64,000 nucleotides of DNA, from the NCBI RefSeq assembly GCF_028737315.1, contig NZ_JAQZAO010000006.1:1-64000 (forward strand). Reading direction: 5' to 3'. This DNA comes from Actinomycetospora lemnae (GTDB lineage: Bacteria; Actinomycetota; Actinomycetes; Mycobacteriales; Pseudonocardiaceae). Under the pieces are notes generated by a model. That model saw nothing but the letters and a program-made list of their open reading frames with translations. It was not told the DNA's origin and searched no databases. The position numbers were made by a program, and so were the translations under genes. This document shows positions 8,993 through 17,429 of this stretch, piece after piece (position 1 is the first letter of the stretch; each line of letters begins with the position of its first letter).

Positions 8993-8998
8993 TACCCT
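8993..8998 (+). promoter_or_regulatory. Putative -10 box for rplM-rpsI-glmM
   Basis: TACCCT in the 151-bp gap between esxT and rplM fits the actinobacterial TAnnnT -10 pattern. It would give a 5' leader of roughly 85-90 nt. No convincing -35 element was seen. Confidence 0.4.
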
Positions 8999-9092
8999 GG
9001 AGGATCGTTGCGCGGTGTACGTCCCGCGCCCGCTCGACCACACATCGGCCTCCGCGCCGACCCGCCCAGCCGTCCGTGACGAGGTAGCTTCC

Positions 9093-9536
9093 GTGCGCAC
9101 GTTCAGTCCGAAGCCCGGCGACATCGATCGCGCCTGGCACGTCATCGACGCGTCCGACGTCGTCCTGGGGCGCCTGGCCAGCCAGAGCGCCCAGCTGCTG
9201 CGGGGCAAGCACAAGCCCACGTACGCCCCGCACATGGACACCGGTGACTTCGTGATCATCGTGAACGCGGAGAAGATCGCCCTCACGGGCGGCAAGCGCG
9301 ACGACCGCTTCGTCTACCGCCACAGCGGCTTCCCGGGTGGGCTCAAGGCCCGCACCGTGGGCGAGGAGCTCGAGCGCTTCCCGGCGCGGCTGGTCGAGAA
9401 GGCCGTCAAGGGCATGCTCCCGAAGAACCGGCTGGGCCGTGCGATGGCCAGCAAGCTCAAGGTCTACGCGGGCCCCGAGCACCCGCACGCCGCGCAGAAG
9501 CCGGTGCCGTACGAGATTCGACAGGTGAGCCAGTGA
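9093..9536 (+). CDS. rplM: 50S ribosomal protein L13
   Basis: L13 is a component of the large ribosomal subunit. The 147-residue product starts [19 protein letters not shown] and ends with [15 protein letters not shown], the hallmark ends of actinobacterial L13, so GTG 9093 is a secure start. Its stop overlaps the rpsI start in GTGA. The pair is the conserved rplM-rpsI operon. Confidence 0.97.
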   Translation: MRTFSPKPGDIDRAWHVIDASDVVLGRLASQSAQLLRGKHKPTYAPHMDTGDFVIIVNAEKIALTGGKRDDRFVYRHSGFPGGLKARTVGEELERFPARLVEKAVKGMLPKNRLGRAMASKLKVYAGPEHPHAAQKPVPYEIRQVSQ

Positions 9537-10162
9537 CCACCCCCGACGACCCGACCGACCTGCCCGAGGTCGCCGACAACGACGCGGCGCAGACGCTCGC
9601 GGAGGCTGCTGACCTCCCCGAGGGCGCCGAGGCCGCCGTCGGTGGCACGCCGACCTCGGCCACCGACGAGCCGGGCGACGACGAGGTCCTCGCCGACGTC
9701 GTGAGCTCGGACGCCGACGAGGACGCCGAGACCGACGTCTTCGGCGAGACCTCCGCTCCGGTGTTCGCCGGCATCGACCGGCCCGTCCAGACGGTGGGCC
9801 GTCGCAAGAAGGCCATCGTCCGCGTGCGCCTCGTGTCCGGCAGCGGGCGCATCGTGTGCAACGGGAAGGCCTTCGAGGAGTACTTCCCGAACAAGGTGCA
9901 CCAGCAGCTCATCCGCGAGCCGCTGGTGGTCACCGAGCGCACCGAGCAGTTCGACGTCTTCGCGACCCTGCACGGTGGCGGCACCTCCGGCCAGGCGGGC
10001 GCCCTGCGCCTCGGCCTCGCCCGCGCGCTCACCGAGGTCGACCCCGACGACCGTCCGGGCCTCAAGAAGGCCGGGTTCCTCACCCGCGACCCGCGGGCCA
10101 CGGAGCGCAAGAAGTACGGCCTGAAGAAGGCCCGGAAGGCCCCTCAGTACTCGAAGCGCTGA
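9533..10162 (+). CDS. rpsI: 30S ribosomal protein S9 with long acidic N-terminal extension
   Basis: S9 binds the small-subunit head and its C-terminal tail reaches the P-site tRNA. The last 130 residues are canonical ([16 protein letters not shown], and the invariant end KAPQYSKR). Before them lie about 80 residues rich in Asp, Glu and Ala. Such extensions occur in actinobacterial S9 but this one is long; the core family is about 130 residues. The start GTG overlaps the rplM stop, supporting the full length. The stop forms TGATG with glmM. Confidence 0.95.
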   Translation: MTTPDDPTDLPEVADNDAAQTLAEAADLPEGAEAAVGGTPTSATDEPGDDEVLADVVSSDADEDAETDVFGETSAPVFAGIDRPVQTVGRRKKAIVRVRLVSGSGRIVCNGKAFEEYFPNKVHQQLIREPLVVTERTEQFDVFATLHGGGTSGQAGALRLGLARALTEVDPDDRPGLKKAGFLTRDPRATERKKYGLKKARKAPQYSKR

Positions 10163-11589
10163 TGGTGGGAGACGCAGCGGAGCGGAGCTCGACCCGGCAG
10201 GGGAGCGACGCTCCTCGTCTCTTCGGCACCGACGGTGTCCGGGGCCTGGCCAACGGCGACCTCTCGCCCGAGCTGGCGACCGCCCTCGCGGCGGCGGCGG
10301 CGGGCGTGCTCGCGGAGCACGCCCGCGCCGACGGTCGTCGTGGCGAGGCCTCCCGACCGGTGGCGGTCGTGGGTCGTGACCCGCGGGCCAGCGGTGAGAT
10401 GCTCGAGGCCGCGGTCACCGCGGGCCTGAGCGCCGCGGGGGCCGACGTGCTGCGCGTCGGCGTGCTGCCGACGCCGGCGGTCGCGTTCCTGACCGGCGCG
10501 CTCGACGCCGATCTCGGCGTCATGATCTCGGCGTCGCACAACCCGATGCCCGACAACGGCATCAAGCTCTTCGCGGCCGGCGGGCACAAGCTGCCCGACG
10601 TCGTCGAGGACGAGATCGAGGCGCGCGTCCGCGAGGCCGACGGCTGCCCTCCCAGCGGCGCCGCCGCGCGGCCGACCGGGCGCGACATCGGCCGCGTCAC
10701 CGACGTGCCGAACGCACTCGACCGGTACGTCGAGCACCTGGCGGGCGCGACGCCGACCGCGCTGGACGGCCTGCACGTCGTCGTCGACTGCGCGCACGGC
10801 GCGGCGTCGGCCGCGGCGCCCCGGGCCTACGCGGCCGCGGGTGCCCGGGTGACGGCGCTGCACGCCGAGCCCGACGGCTGGAACATCAACGAGGGCGTGG
10901 GCTCCACGCACATCGACGCGCTCGCCCGCGCCGTGGTGGCCGAGGGCGCGGACCTCGGCATCGCGCACGACGGCGACGCCGACCGGTGCCTCGCGGTGGC
11001 CGCCGACGGCAGCGTCGTCGACGGCGACCAGATCCTCGCGGTGCTCGCCCTCGACATGCTCGAGCGCGGCGAGCTCGCCGACGCCACGCTGGTCGTCACG
11101 GTGATGAGCAACCTCGGCCTGCACCTCGCGATGGCCGACGCCGGGGTCGCCCTGCGCACCACGGCGGTCGGCGACCGCTACGTCCTCGAGGAGCTGCGGG
11201 CCGGCGGGTTCTCGCTCGGCGGCGAGCAGTCGGGGCACGTGGTGCTCCCCGCGCACGCCACCACCGGCGACGGGCTGCTCACGGCGCTGCGGCTCATGGC
11301 GCGCATGACGCAGACCGGGCGCGCGCTCGGCGACCTGGCGTCGGTGATGACGCGGCTGCCCCAGGTGCTGGTCAACGTGCCGGTCGCGGACAAGGCCGCG
11401 GTGGGCTCGTCGCCCGAGGTCGCCGACGCCGTCGCCGCCGCGGAGGCCGAGCTCGGCGGCAAGGGCCGGGTGCTGCTGCGCCCGTCGGGCACCGAGCAGC
11501 TCGTGCGGGTCATGGTCGAGGCGCCGACGCAGGTCGTGGCCGGCGAGGTCGCCGACCGCCTGGCGGGCCTCGTCTCCACCGTGCGCTGA
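10162..11589 (+). CDS. glmM: Phosphoglucosamine mutase
   Basis: Converts glucosamine-6-phosphate to glucosamine-1-phosphate for UDP-GlcNAc and peptidoglycan. The 475-residue enzyme shows [14 protein letters not shown], the phosphoserine loop [13 protein letters not shown], the metal loop DGDADR and the phosphate-binding [15 protein letters not shown] 10162 overlaps the rpsI stop (TGATG). Relatives begin only a few residues before [10 protein letters not shown]; here about 18 extra residues precede it, and residues 3-11 are coded by the 27-bp mini-repeat. The first step of the pathway, glmS, lies downstream. Confidence 0.96.
   Translation: MVGDAAERSSTRQGSDAPRLFGTDGVRGLANGDLSPELATALAAAAAGVLAEHARADGRRGEASRPVAVVGRDPRASGEMLEAAVTAGLSAAGADVLRVGVLPTPAVAFLTGALDADLGVMISASHNPMPDNGIKLFAAGGHKLPDVVEDEIEARVREADGCPPSGAAARPTGRDIGRVTDVPNALDRYVEHLAGATPTALDGLHVVVDCAHGAASAAAPRAYAAAGARVTALHAEPDGWNINEGVGSTHIDALARAVVAEGADLGIAHDGDADRCLAVAADGSVVDGDQILAVLALDMLERGELADATLVVTVMSNLGLHLAMADAGVALRTTAVGDRYVLEELRAGGFSLGGEQSGHVVLPAHATTGDGLLTALRLMARMTQTGRALGDLASVMTRLPQVLVNVPVADKAAVGSSPEVADAVAAAEAELGGKGRVLLRPSGTEQLVRVMVEAPTQVVAGEVADRLAGLVSTVR
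10168..10194 (+). repeat. 27-bp short form of the dispersed mini-repeat at the glmM 5' end
   Basis: Begins GGAGACGCAGC and ends GCGGAGCTCGACC. It codes GDAAERSST at the very start of GlmM, ahead of the conserved domain. It differs from the long form by loss of 18 bp between the two GGGGAGC-like boxes. Confidence 0.8.
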
Positions 11590-11616
11590 GGCCGGCGCCG
11601 GCGGATCGGTCCGCGC

Positions 11617-11649
11617 ACGGCGACCGCACGGCGACCGCACGGCGACCGG
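11617..11649. repeat. Tandem 11-bp repeat (three units)
   Basis: Three consecutive copies of ACGGCGACCGC (the last ends in G) lie just after glmM, immediately before the hairpin at 11651. The unit length is not a multiple of three, in keeping with a non-coding position. Confidence 0.8.
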
Positions 11650-11650
11650 A

Positions 11651-11669
11651 CGGGCACGCACGGTGCCCG
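11651..11669 (+). terminator. Possible terminator hairpin after glmM
   Basis: CGGGCAC and GTGCCCG form a perfect 7-bp stem around a 5-nt loop. There is no U tract, so this is either an actinobacterial-type intrinsic terminator or a simple mRNA 3' structure. The remaining gap up to 11843 shows nothing else clear. Confidence 0.4.
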
Positions 11670-11843
11670 TGCGGGCCGGGTCCGATGCCGCGTGTCACCC
11701 ACGTGGTCCCGCCGGTCCCGGGTTCCCGCCCACCGGTGTGCCGCCACGCGTTAACCTGGCGGTGGTCCCGCGGACCCGGGCGCCCGGGACGCGGACGTCG
11801 GCACACCCCCCGCGGCAGCGCGGGCCGGACGCGGAGGACGCGG

Positions 11844-12260
11844 ATGGACTCGGTCCCGCCCGTTCACGGCCCGGCACGCGGCCTCGACGACGTCCTCGCC
11901 GAGCTCGGCGGCACCGGCGGTGCCGACGACACCGCCCCGGACGACGGCCCGCCCCCGGACCTGCCCGAGGTCGTGGAGGCGGTCAGCGGGCGCGCCCGCG
12001 ACCTCCACCGCCTCGCCGACCGGCTGGGTGGGGACGACCCCACGACGGGCGGGCTCTCCGCAGTGGCGCTGCTCCGCGCGCACGCGGGCGCGGTGGGCGA
12101 CCTCGCCGAGCACCTCCTCGCCGCCGGTGGCGAGCACGGCCGGGACGCCGCGGACGCCTCCACCCCCACGGGCGCGGACGCCGACGGGCCCGAGGGCGCC
12201 GACCCCGCGCCGGGCGCGCGTCCCGCGGTGCCGCGCGGTGTGCCGCGCAGCGTCGGGTGA
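11844..12260 (+). CDS. Unknown acidic protein downstream of glmM
   Basis: A 138-residue product not recognised. It is acidic and rich in Ala, Asp, Gly and Pro. Its central part (LPEVVEAVSGRARDLHRLADRL to HAGAVGDLAEHLL) is predicted helical, and the ends are low-complexity. ATG 11844 has GGAGG 6 nt upstream. Its stop overlaps the next start (GTGA), so the two products probably act together. The position between glmM and glmS recalls the Rv3440c-Rv3439c pair of M. tuberculosis, an inference from order only. Confidence 0.6.
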   Translation: MDSVPPVHGPARGLDDVLAELGGTGGADDTAPDDGPPPDLPEVVEAVSGRARDLHRLADRLGGDDPTTGGLSAVALLRAHAGAVGDLAEHLLAAGGEHGRDAADASTPTGADADGPEGADPAPGARPAVPRGVPRSVG

Positions 12261-13012
12261 ACCGCCCCGACCGCCCGCTCCGGCTCGCTCCCGCCGCCGG
12301 CCCGGTCGACCTCGCGGGGCCGGACCGTCCTGCGCTCCTGGCCGCCGTCGACGCCGCGGTCGGCGTGCTGACCACCCACCTCGCGCGCTGGTCGGCGCTG
12401 CCCCCGCGCTGGCGGGGCGTCCCGGCCGGCCCGGACACCGACCCCGCGACGATCCGCCGCGCCGGCGCCGAGGCCCGCGAGCTGCCGGACCCGGCGGCGC
12501 TCGCCGCCCAGGCCGACGTGCTGCGCGAGGCCGTGACCCTGGTGCGCCGCCAGCACGTCGACACCGCCGAGGACCTCGGGCCGCTGTGGGACACGTGGGC
12601 GGGCCCGTCGGCCGACGCGGTGCAGCGGCGCGTCTCGGCGCTGGCGCGCTCCGCGCACGGTCTGGTCACCGAGCTCGGCGACACCGCCGACGTCTTCGAG
12701 GCCGCGGCGGCGCGCGTGGCGGCCGGGGTGCGCGACCTCGCCGCGGGCGCGGCCGCCGTCCGTCCCGCCGACCCCGTCGGCGGCCTGCTGCCCGCGCAGG
12801 TCGACGCCCTGCTCGCCCGCGTGCGCAGCGACCCGGCCGTCGAGGCCCCGCTGCGCGCCTGGGCCGCCGACCTCGAGGAACGGGCGAGCGCCTTCCTCGC
12901 GGCGGCGGCGCGCAGCCGCGCCGTCGGCCGGGAGGCCGGGGCCCGGGTCCGCGAGCGCCTGGCCGCGGGCGGGGGCGATCCGCTCAGGCCGAGCGGACCT
13001 CCGTCCCCTTGA
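12257..13012 (+). CDS. Unknown helical protein with a WXG-like turn
   Basis: A 251-residue, almost wholly helical Ala/Arg-rich protein. Around residues 110-125 it reads LWDTWAGPSADAVQRRV, resembling the WXG turn of WXG100/ESAT-6 folds, with long helices on both sides. No signal peptide or membrane segment is seen. GTG 12257 overlaps the previous stop. Its end overlaps the convergent hydrolase gene by 29 nt. Its closeness to the ESX-4 locus makes a T7SS link thinkable, but the motif is short and this is inference. Confidence 0.6.
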   Translation: MNRPDRPLRLAPAAGPVDLAGPDRPALLAAVDAAVGVLTTHLARWSALPPRWRGVPAGPDTDPATIRRAGAEARELPDPAALAAQADVLREAVTLVRRQHVDTAEDLGPLWDTWAGPSADAVQRRVSALARSAHGLVTELGDTADVFEAAAARVAAGVRDLAAGAAAVRPADPVGGLLPAQVDALLARVRSDPAVEAPLRAWAADLEERASAFLAAAARSRAVGREAGARVRERLAAGGGDPLRPSGPPSP

Positions 13013-13865
13013 CCGCGCCGTCGAACGCCGCCGCGTAGCGGTCGTCGCCGCCGAGGCGGTGGAGCAGGAACCCGGTCAGCAGCGCGCGGGTCAGGGTGCG
13101 CGTCGCGGCCTCGCCCTTGCCGTCGAGCAGGACGTCGCTCCAGTGCTTGCCCTCGAGCAGGCCGAGGTGCGTGGCCTTCTTCAGCGTGCGCAGCGAGGAG
13201 TCGCCGGCCCAGGCGTCGTCGAGGAGCTCGGCGCCGGCGGCGGGCGGGGAGACGAGGTCGCGGCCGAACGCCAGGTGCATGCCGGGCAGGTGCACAGCGC
13301 GGGCGGCCTCGATCGCCGACGGACGGGTGTCGGTGAGCGCGATCGTGGCCACCGCCTGGATCGCGACGCCGTGCCCGACCTCCCAGTAGGGCTCGCCGAC
13401 GGCCTGCACCCGGGTGTCCGCGGCGGGCACCGCGGCGGCGAGCACCGCCGAGCCCGCGCCCATCCCGTGGCCGGCGACGCCGAGCTTGTGCGGGTCGACG
13501 CTCACGGCGGCGCCGCGGGCGTTGCCGCCGAGGCGCACGCCGGCGCAGACGCCGAGCGCGGTGCGCAGGTCGTGGGCGAGGCCGCGGTGGGAGCCGACGG
13601 GCCCGCGCTGGGTGTCGGGCGCCGCGGCGACGATGCCCCACGAGGCGAGGTGGCGCAGGAGGCCGAGGTAGCGGGCGGCGGGCTGCAGCCAGTCGTGGCC
13701 GAACGCCACCGCGGGCAGCGCCGTGCCCGTGGCGGGCGTGAACACCACCCCCGGCAGGCCGACGAGCGCCAGCTCACCGCGCAGCACCGGGTAGGGGCCG
13801 GGCCGGGAGAGCTCGGCCACCAGCGCCTTGGGCGCGAGGGCCTTGCCTCCGATCACGCTCGCCAT
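12984..13865 (-). CDS. Alpha/beta-hydrolase fold protein lacking the nucleophile serine
   Basis: The 293-residue product has a dienelactone-hydrolase/lipase-like layout: LPAVAFGHDWLQPA near residue 55, a nucleophile-elbow segment KLGVAGHGMGAGSAV at about 128-141, and a C-terminal LLTGFLLHRLGGDDRY. The elbow normally reads GxSxG; here it is G132-H-G134-M-G136, with Gly in place of Ser. It may therefore not be a classical hydrolase. ATG 13865 was chosen at the family-like start MASVIGGKAL. It is divergent from glmS and convergent with the WXG-like gene. Confidence 0.75.
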   Translation of the reverse strand: MASVIGGKALAPKALVAELSRPGPYPVLRGELALVGLPGVVFTPATGTALPAVAFGHDWLQPAARYLGLLRHLASWGIVAAAPDTQRGPVGSHRGLAHDLRTALGVCAGVRLGGNARGAAVSVDPHKLGVAGHGMGAGSAVLAAAVPAADTRVQAVGEPYWEVGHGVAIQAVATIALTDTRPSAIEAARAVHLPGMHLAFGRDLVSPPAAGAELLDDAWAGDSSLRTLKKATHLGLLEGKHWSDVLLDGKGEAATRTLTRALLTGFLLHRLGGDDRYAAAFDGAVKGTEVRSA

Positions 13866-13997
13866 GGCCCGGGAACCTAGCGGAGCGGGCCGGTGACGGC
13901 CCGTCGTGACCCGCCCGGCGCCCCTGTCCGACGGTCCTCCGACCGCCGCCGCACGGCCGCCGGACCACGGGCGGGCAGGGCGCCGCGACGCCGTCGT

Positions 13998-14003
13998 TAC
14001 CCT
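13998..14003 (+). promoter_or_regulatory. Putative leaderless promoter of glmS
   Basis: TACCCT ends 7 nt before the glmS GTG at 14011, the spacing expected when transcription starts at the start codon itself. No Shine-Dalgarno sequence is present, which agrees with a leaderless mRNA. Confidence 0.5.
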
Positions 14004-14010
14004 GAGGCGC

Positions 14011-15897
14011 GTGTGCGGGATCGTGGGATACGTCGGCTGGCGCGGTGCCCAGGAGGTCCTCGTCAACGGGTTGCGGCGTCTGGAGTACCGCGGATACGAC
14101 TCCGCGGGGGTCGCCGTCGTCGACGGCAAGGGCGGGCTCGAGGTGCACCGGGCGGCGGGTCCGCTCGACAACCTCGTCGCGGTCCTGCCCGAGGACGGCG
14201 CCGTCGGCTCGGTGTCCGGCAGCTCCGCTGCGCTGCGTGCCACCACCGGCATGGGGCACACCCGCTGGGCCACGCACGGCCCGCCGACCGACCGCAACGC
14301 CCACCCGCACCGCGACGCGACGGGCAAGGTCGCGGTCGTCCACAACGGCATCATCGAGAACTTCGCCGCGCTGCGCGCCGAGCTCGAGGCCGAGGGCGTG
14401 GAGCTCGCCAGCGACACCGACACCGAGGTCGCGGCCCACCTGGTGGCGCGGGCGTTCAGCGCGGACCCCGACGGCGGCCTGACCGCCGCCGTGCGCGCGA
14501 CGGTGGCGCGACTCGAGGGCGCGTTCACGCTGGTGTTCACGCACGCCGACCGGCCCGACGAGATCGTCGCCGCGCGCCGGTCGTCGCCGCTGGTGGTGGG
14601 CGTGGGCCAGGGCGAGATGTTCGTGGCGTCGGACGTCGCGGCCTTCATCGACCACACGCGCGACGCCGTCGAGCTCGGCCAGGACCAGGTCGTCACCCTC
14701 ACCGCCGACGGCGCGGTCGTCACCGACTTCCACGGCGAGACCGCCCGCACCCGCCCGTTCCACGTCGACTGGGACATCGCGGCCGCCGAGAAGGGCGGCC
14801 ACGACTTCTTCATGCTCAAGGAGATCGAGGAGCAGCCGGCGTCGCTGGCCGACACGCTGCGTGGGCACCTCGTCGACGGCCGGGTGGTGCTCGACGAGCA
14901 GCGCCTGTCCGACCAGGAGCTGCGCGACATCGACAAGGTGTTCGTCGTCGCCTGCGGCACCGCGTACCACGCGGGCCTGCTCGCGAAGTACGCGATCGAG
15001 CACTGGTGCCGCATCCCGGTCGAGGTCGAGGTCGCGAGCGAGTTCCGCTACCGCGACCCGGTGCTGGACCGCTCCACGCTCGTCGTCGCCATCTCCCAGT
15101 CCGGCGAGACCGCGGACACCCTCGAGGCCGTGCGCCACGCCCGCGAGCAGAAGGCGCGGGTGCTGGCGATCTGCAACACCAACGGCGCGCAGATCCCGCG
15201 CGAGTCCGACGCGGTGCTCTACACCCACGCCGGCCCGGAGGTCGGCGTCGCGGCGACGAAGACGTTCACCGCGCAGGTGATCGCCTGCTACCTCGTGGGC
15301 CTGGCACTGGCGCAGACGTTCGGCACGAAGTACGCCGACGAGGTCGCCCGCGAGTACGCGGAGCTGGAGTCGAGCGCCGACGCCGTGGCCCGGGTGCTCG
15401 AGGCGGTCGTCGAGCCGACCCGCGCGCTGGCCCGCGACCTCGCGCCGTCGAAGGCGGTGCTGTTCCTCGGGCGCCACGTCGGGTTCCCGGTGGCACTGGA
15501 GGGTGCGCTCAAGCTCAAGGAGCTCGCGTACATGCACGCCGAGGGCTTCGCGGCGGGCGAGCTCAAGCACGGGCCGATCGCGCTGATCGAGCAGGACCTG
15601 CCAGTGGTGGTCGTCATGCCCTCGCCCAAGGGCCGCGCGATCCTGCACCAGAAGCTGCTCTCGAACATCCGCGAGATCCAGGCCCGCGGCGCCCGGACGA
15701 TCGTGGTGGCCGAGGAGGGCGACGAGACGGTGCGCCCGTTCGCCGAGCACCTCATCGAGGTGCCGGCCGTGTCGACGCTGCTCCAGCCCCTGGTCGCGAG
15801 CATCCCGTTGCAGGTCTTCGCCGCCGAGGTCGCCCGCGCCCGCGGCTACGACGTCGACAAGCCCCGCAACCTCGCGAAGTCGGTCACCGTCGAGTAG
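14011..15897 (+). CDS. glmS: Glutamine--fructose-6-phosphate aminotransferase (isomerizing)
   Basis: Makes glucosamine-6-phosphate from fructose-6-phosphate and glutamine, the entry to UDP-GlcNAc synthesis. The 628-residue protein starts V-CGIVGYVG, so Cys2 becomes the N-terminal nucleophile; this fixes the start. The glutaminase half shows LRRLEYRGYDSAG, GHTRWATHG and HNGIIEN. Two SIS domains follow (VACGTAYHAG, ISQSGETADT), ending in DKPRNLAKSVTVE. It lies about 2.4 kb from glmM, whose product acts next. A palindrome follows the stop. Confidence 0.97.
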   Translation: MCGIVGYVGWRGAQEVLVNGLRRLEYRGYDSAGVAVVDGKGGLEVHRAAGPLDNLVAVLPEDGAVGSVSGSSAALRATTGMGHTRWATHGPPTDRNAHPHRDATGKVAVVHNGIIENFAALRAELEAEGVELASDTDTEVAAHLVARAFSADPDGGLTAAVRATVARLEGAFTLVFTHADRPDEIVAARRSSPLVVGVGQGEMFVASDVAAFIDHTRDAVELGQDQVVTLTADGAVVTDFHGETARTRPFHVDWDIAAAEKGGHDFFMLKEIEEQPASLADTLRGHLVDGRVVLDEQRLSDQELRDIDKVFVVACGTAYHAGLLAKYAIEHWCRIPVEVEVASEFRYRDPVLDRSTLVVAISQSGETADTLEAVRHAREQKARVLAICNTNGAQIPRESDAVLYTHAGPEVGVAATKTFTAQVIACYLVGLALAQTFGTKYADEVAREYAELESSADAVARVLEAVVEPTRALARDLAPSKAVLFLGRHVGFPVALEGALKLKELAYMHAEGFAAGELKHGPIALIEQDLPVVVVMPSPKGRAILHQKLLSNIREIQARGARTIVVAEEGDETVRPFAEHLIEVPAVSTLLQPLVASIPLQVFAAEVARARGYDVDKPRNLAKSVTVE

Positions 15898-15905
15898 CGG
15901 GGTAC

Positions 15906-15945
15906 GTGAGCAGTTACCACGCCCATAGGCGTGGCAACTGCTCAC
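15906..15945. terminator. Long inverted repeat after glmS
   Basis: GTGAGCAGTTACCACGCC and GGCGTGGCAACTGCTCAC pair as an 18-bp stem with one mismatch around a CATA loop. It fills the gap between glmS and nnr and probably ends glmS transcription. Its outer GTGAGCA/TGCTCAC arms recur in the palindrome at 53537. Confidence 0.6.
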
Positions 15946-15968
15946 AGAGGCCGGAGGAGGCAGCCGGG

Positions 15969-17429
15969 GTGTACGGCGTCTGGACGCCCGAGCAGGTGCG
16001 CGCGGCCGAGGAACCGGTGCTGGCGCGCACCCCCGAGGGCGCGCTCATGCGCCGGGCGGCCCGGGGCGTCGCGCAGGTGGCGCTCGCCGAGCTCGGGCGC
16101 CGGACGGGCGGGGTGGCCGGGCGCCGGGTCGTCGTCCTCGTCGGCGCGGGCAACAACGGCGGCGACGGCCTCTGGGCGGGCTACGAGCTGCGCCGCCGCG
16201 GGGTCGCGGTCACCGCAGTCCTGCTCAGCCCGGACAAGGCGCACCCCGCGGGCCTCGCGGCGCTCCGGGCGCAGAGGGGCCGGGTCGTCACCGCCGTCGA
16301 GCACGGCGTCGCGGCCGTGGACCGCGCCGACCTCGTCCTCGACGCCATCGTCGGCACCGGCGCCCGCGGCGGCCTGCGGCCGGGGGCGGCCACGCTCGCC
16401 GACGCGGCGGCCACCGCCGGCGTCCCCGTCCTCGCCGTCGACACCCCCAGCGGCGTGGACCCGCTCACCGGGGTCGCCGCCGACGAGGCGGTCACGGCGG
16501 CCCTGACCGTCACCTTCGGCGCCCGCAAGCCCATCCACGTGCTCGCTGCGCCCCGCTGCGGCCCCGTGACGCTGGTCGACATCGGCCTGGGCCCCGAGCT
16601 GCCGCCCGCACCGATCACGGTGCTGCAGGACGCCGACGTCGCCGCGCGCTGGCCGGTGCCCGGACCCTTCGACGACAAGTACACCCAGGGCGTGGTCGGC
16701 GTCGCCGCCGGCTCGCGGACCTACCCCGGCGCCGCGGTGCTCGCCTCCGGCGCGGCCGCCCTGGCCACCAGCGGCATGGTCCGCTACGCCGGGAGCGCCG
16801 CCGACGAGGTGCGCGCCGCGTGGCCCGAGATCGTCGCCACCGACACCGTCGGCGAGGCCGGGCGCGTGCAGGCGTGGGTCGTCGGCCCGGGGCTGGGCAC
16901 CGACGACGCCGGCGCGCAGACCCTCGCCGACGTCCTCGACGCGGGCCTGCCGGTGCTCGCCGACGCCGACGCGGTGACCCTGCTCGGGCAGCACGCGGAG
17001 CTGCGGGCCCGCGCGCGGGACACCCCGGTGCTCGTCACCCCGCACGCGGGCGAGTTCGGGCGGATCGCCACCCTCGGCGAGGACCGGGTGGCGTCCGCCC
17101 GGGATGCCGCCGCCGACCTCGGCGTCACCGTCCTGCTCAAGGGCAACGCCACGGTCGTCGCCGCCCCCGACGGCCGCGTGCTCGTCCACCCGGCCGGCAG
17201 CGCGTGGCTCGCCACCGCCGGCTCGGGCGACGTCCTGTCCGGCGTCGCCGGCGCCCTGCTCGCGGCGGGCCTCGACCCGTGGTGGGCGGGCGGCTGCGCG
17301 GCGTTCGTGCACGCCCGGGCAGCGGAGATCGGCGCCGGCGCGCAGGACGGTCCCGGCTCGCCCGTGCCCGCCTCGCACGTCCAGCGCGCCCTGCCGGCCG
17401 CGATCCGTCAGGTCAGGGAGGCCACGTGA
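15969..17429 (+). CDS. nnr: Bifunctional NAD(P)H-hydrate epimerase / ADP-dependent dehydratase
   Basis: Repairs hydrated NAD(P)H. The 486-residue product joins a YjeF N-terminal epimerase domain (residues about 1-210, with VLVGAGNNGGDGLWAG) to a ribokinase-like dehydratase domain (from about 225: DKYTQGVVGVAAGS, VVGPGLGTDD, LVTPHAGEFGRI, TAGSGDVLSGVAGALLAAG). The GTG start at 15969 follows a GGAGGAGG site. Its end overlaps alr by a GTGA junction; the nnr-alr-hydrolase-tsaE run is close-packed and likely one operon. Confidence 0.93.
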   Translation: MYGVWTPEQVRAAEEPVLARTPEGALMRRAARGVAQVALAELGRRTGGVAGRRVVVLVGAGNNGGDGLWAGYELRRRGVAVTAVLLSPDKAHPAGLAALRAQRGRVVTAVEHGVAAVDRADLVLDAIVGTGARGGLRPGAATLADAAATAGVPVLAVDTPSGVDPLTGVAADEAVTAALTVTFGARKPIHVLAAPRCGPVTLVDIGLGPELPPAPITVLQDADVAARWPVPGPFDDKYTQGVVGVAAGSRTYPGAAVLASGAAALATSGMVRYAGSAADEVRAAWPEIVATDTVGEAGRVQAWVVGPGLGTDDAGAQTLADVLDAGLPVLADADAVTLLGQHAELRARARDTPVLVTPHAGEFGRIATLGEDRVASARDAAADLGVTVLLKGNATVVAAPDGRVLVHPAGSAWLATAGSGDVLSGVAGALLAAGLDPWWAGGCAAFVHARAAEIGAGAQDGPGSPVPASHVQRALPAAIRQVREAT

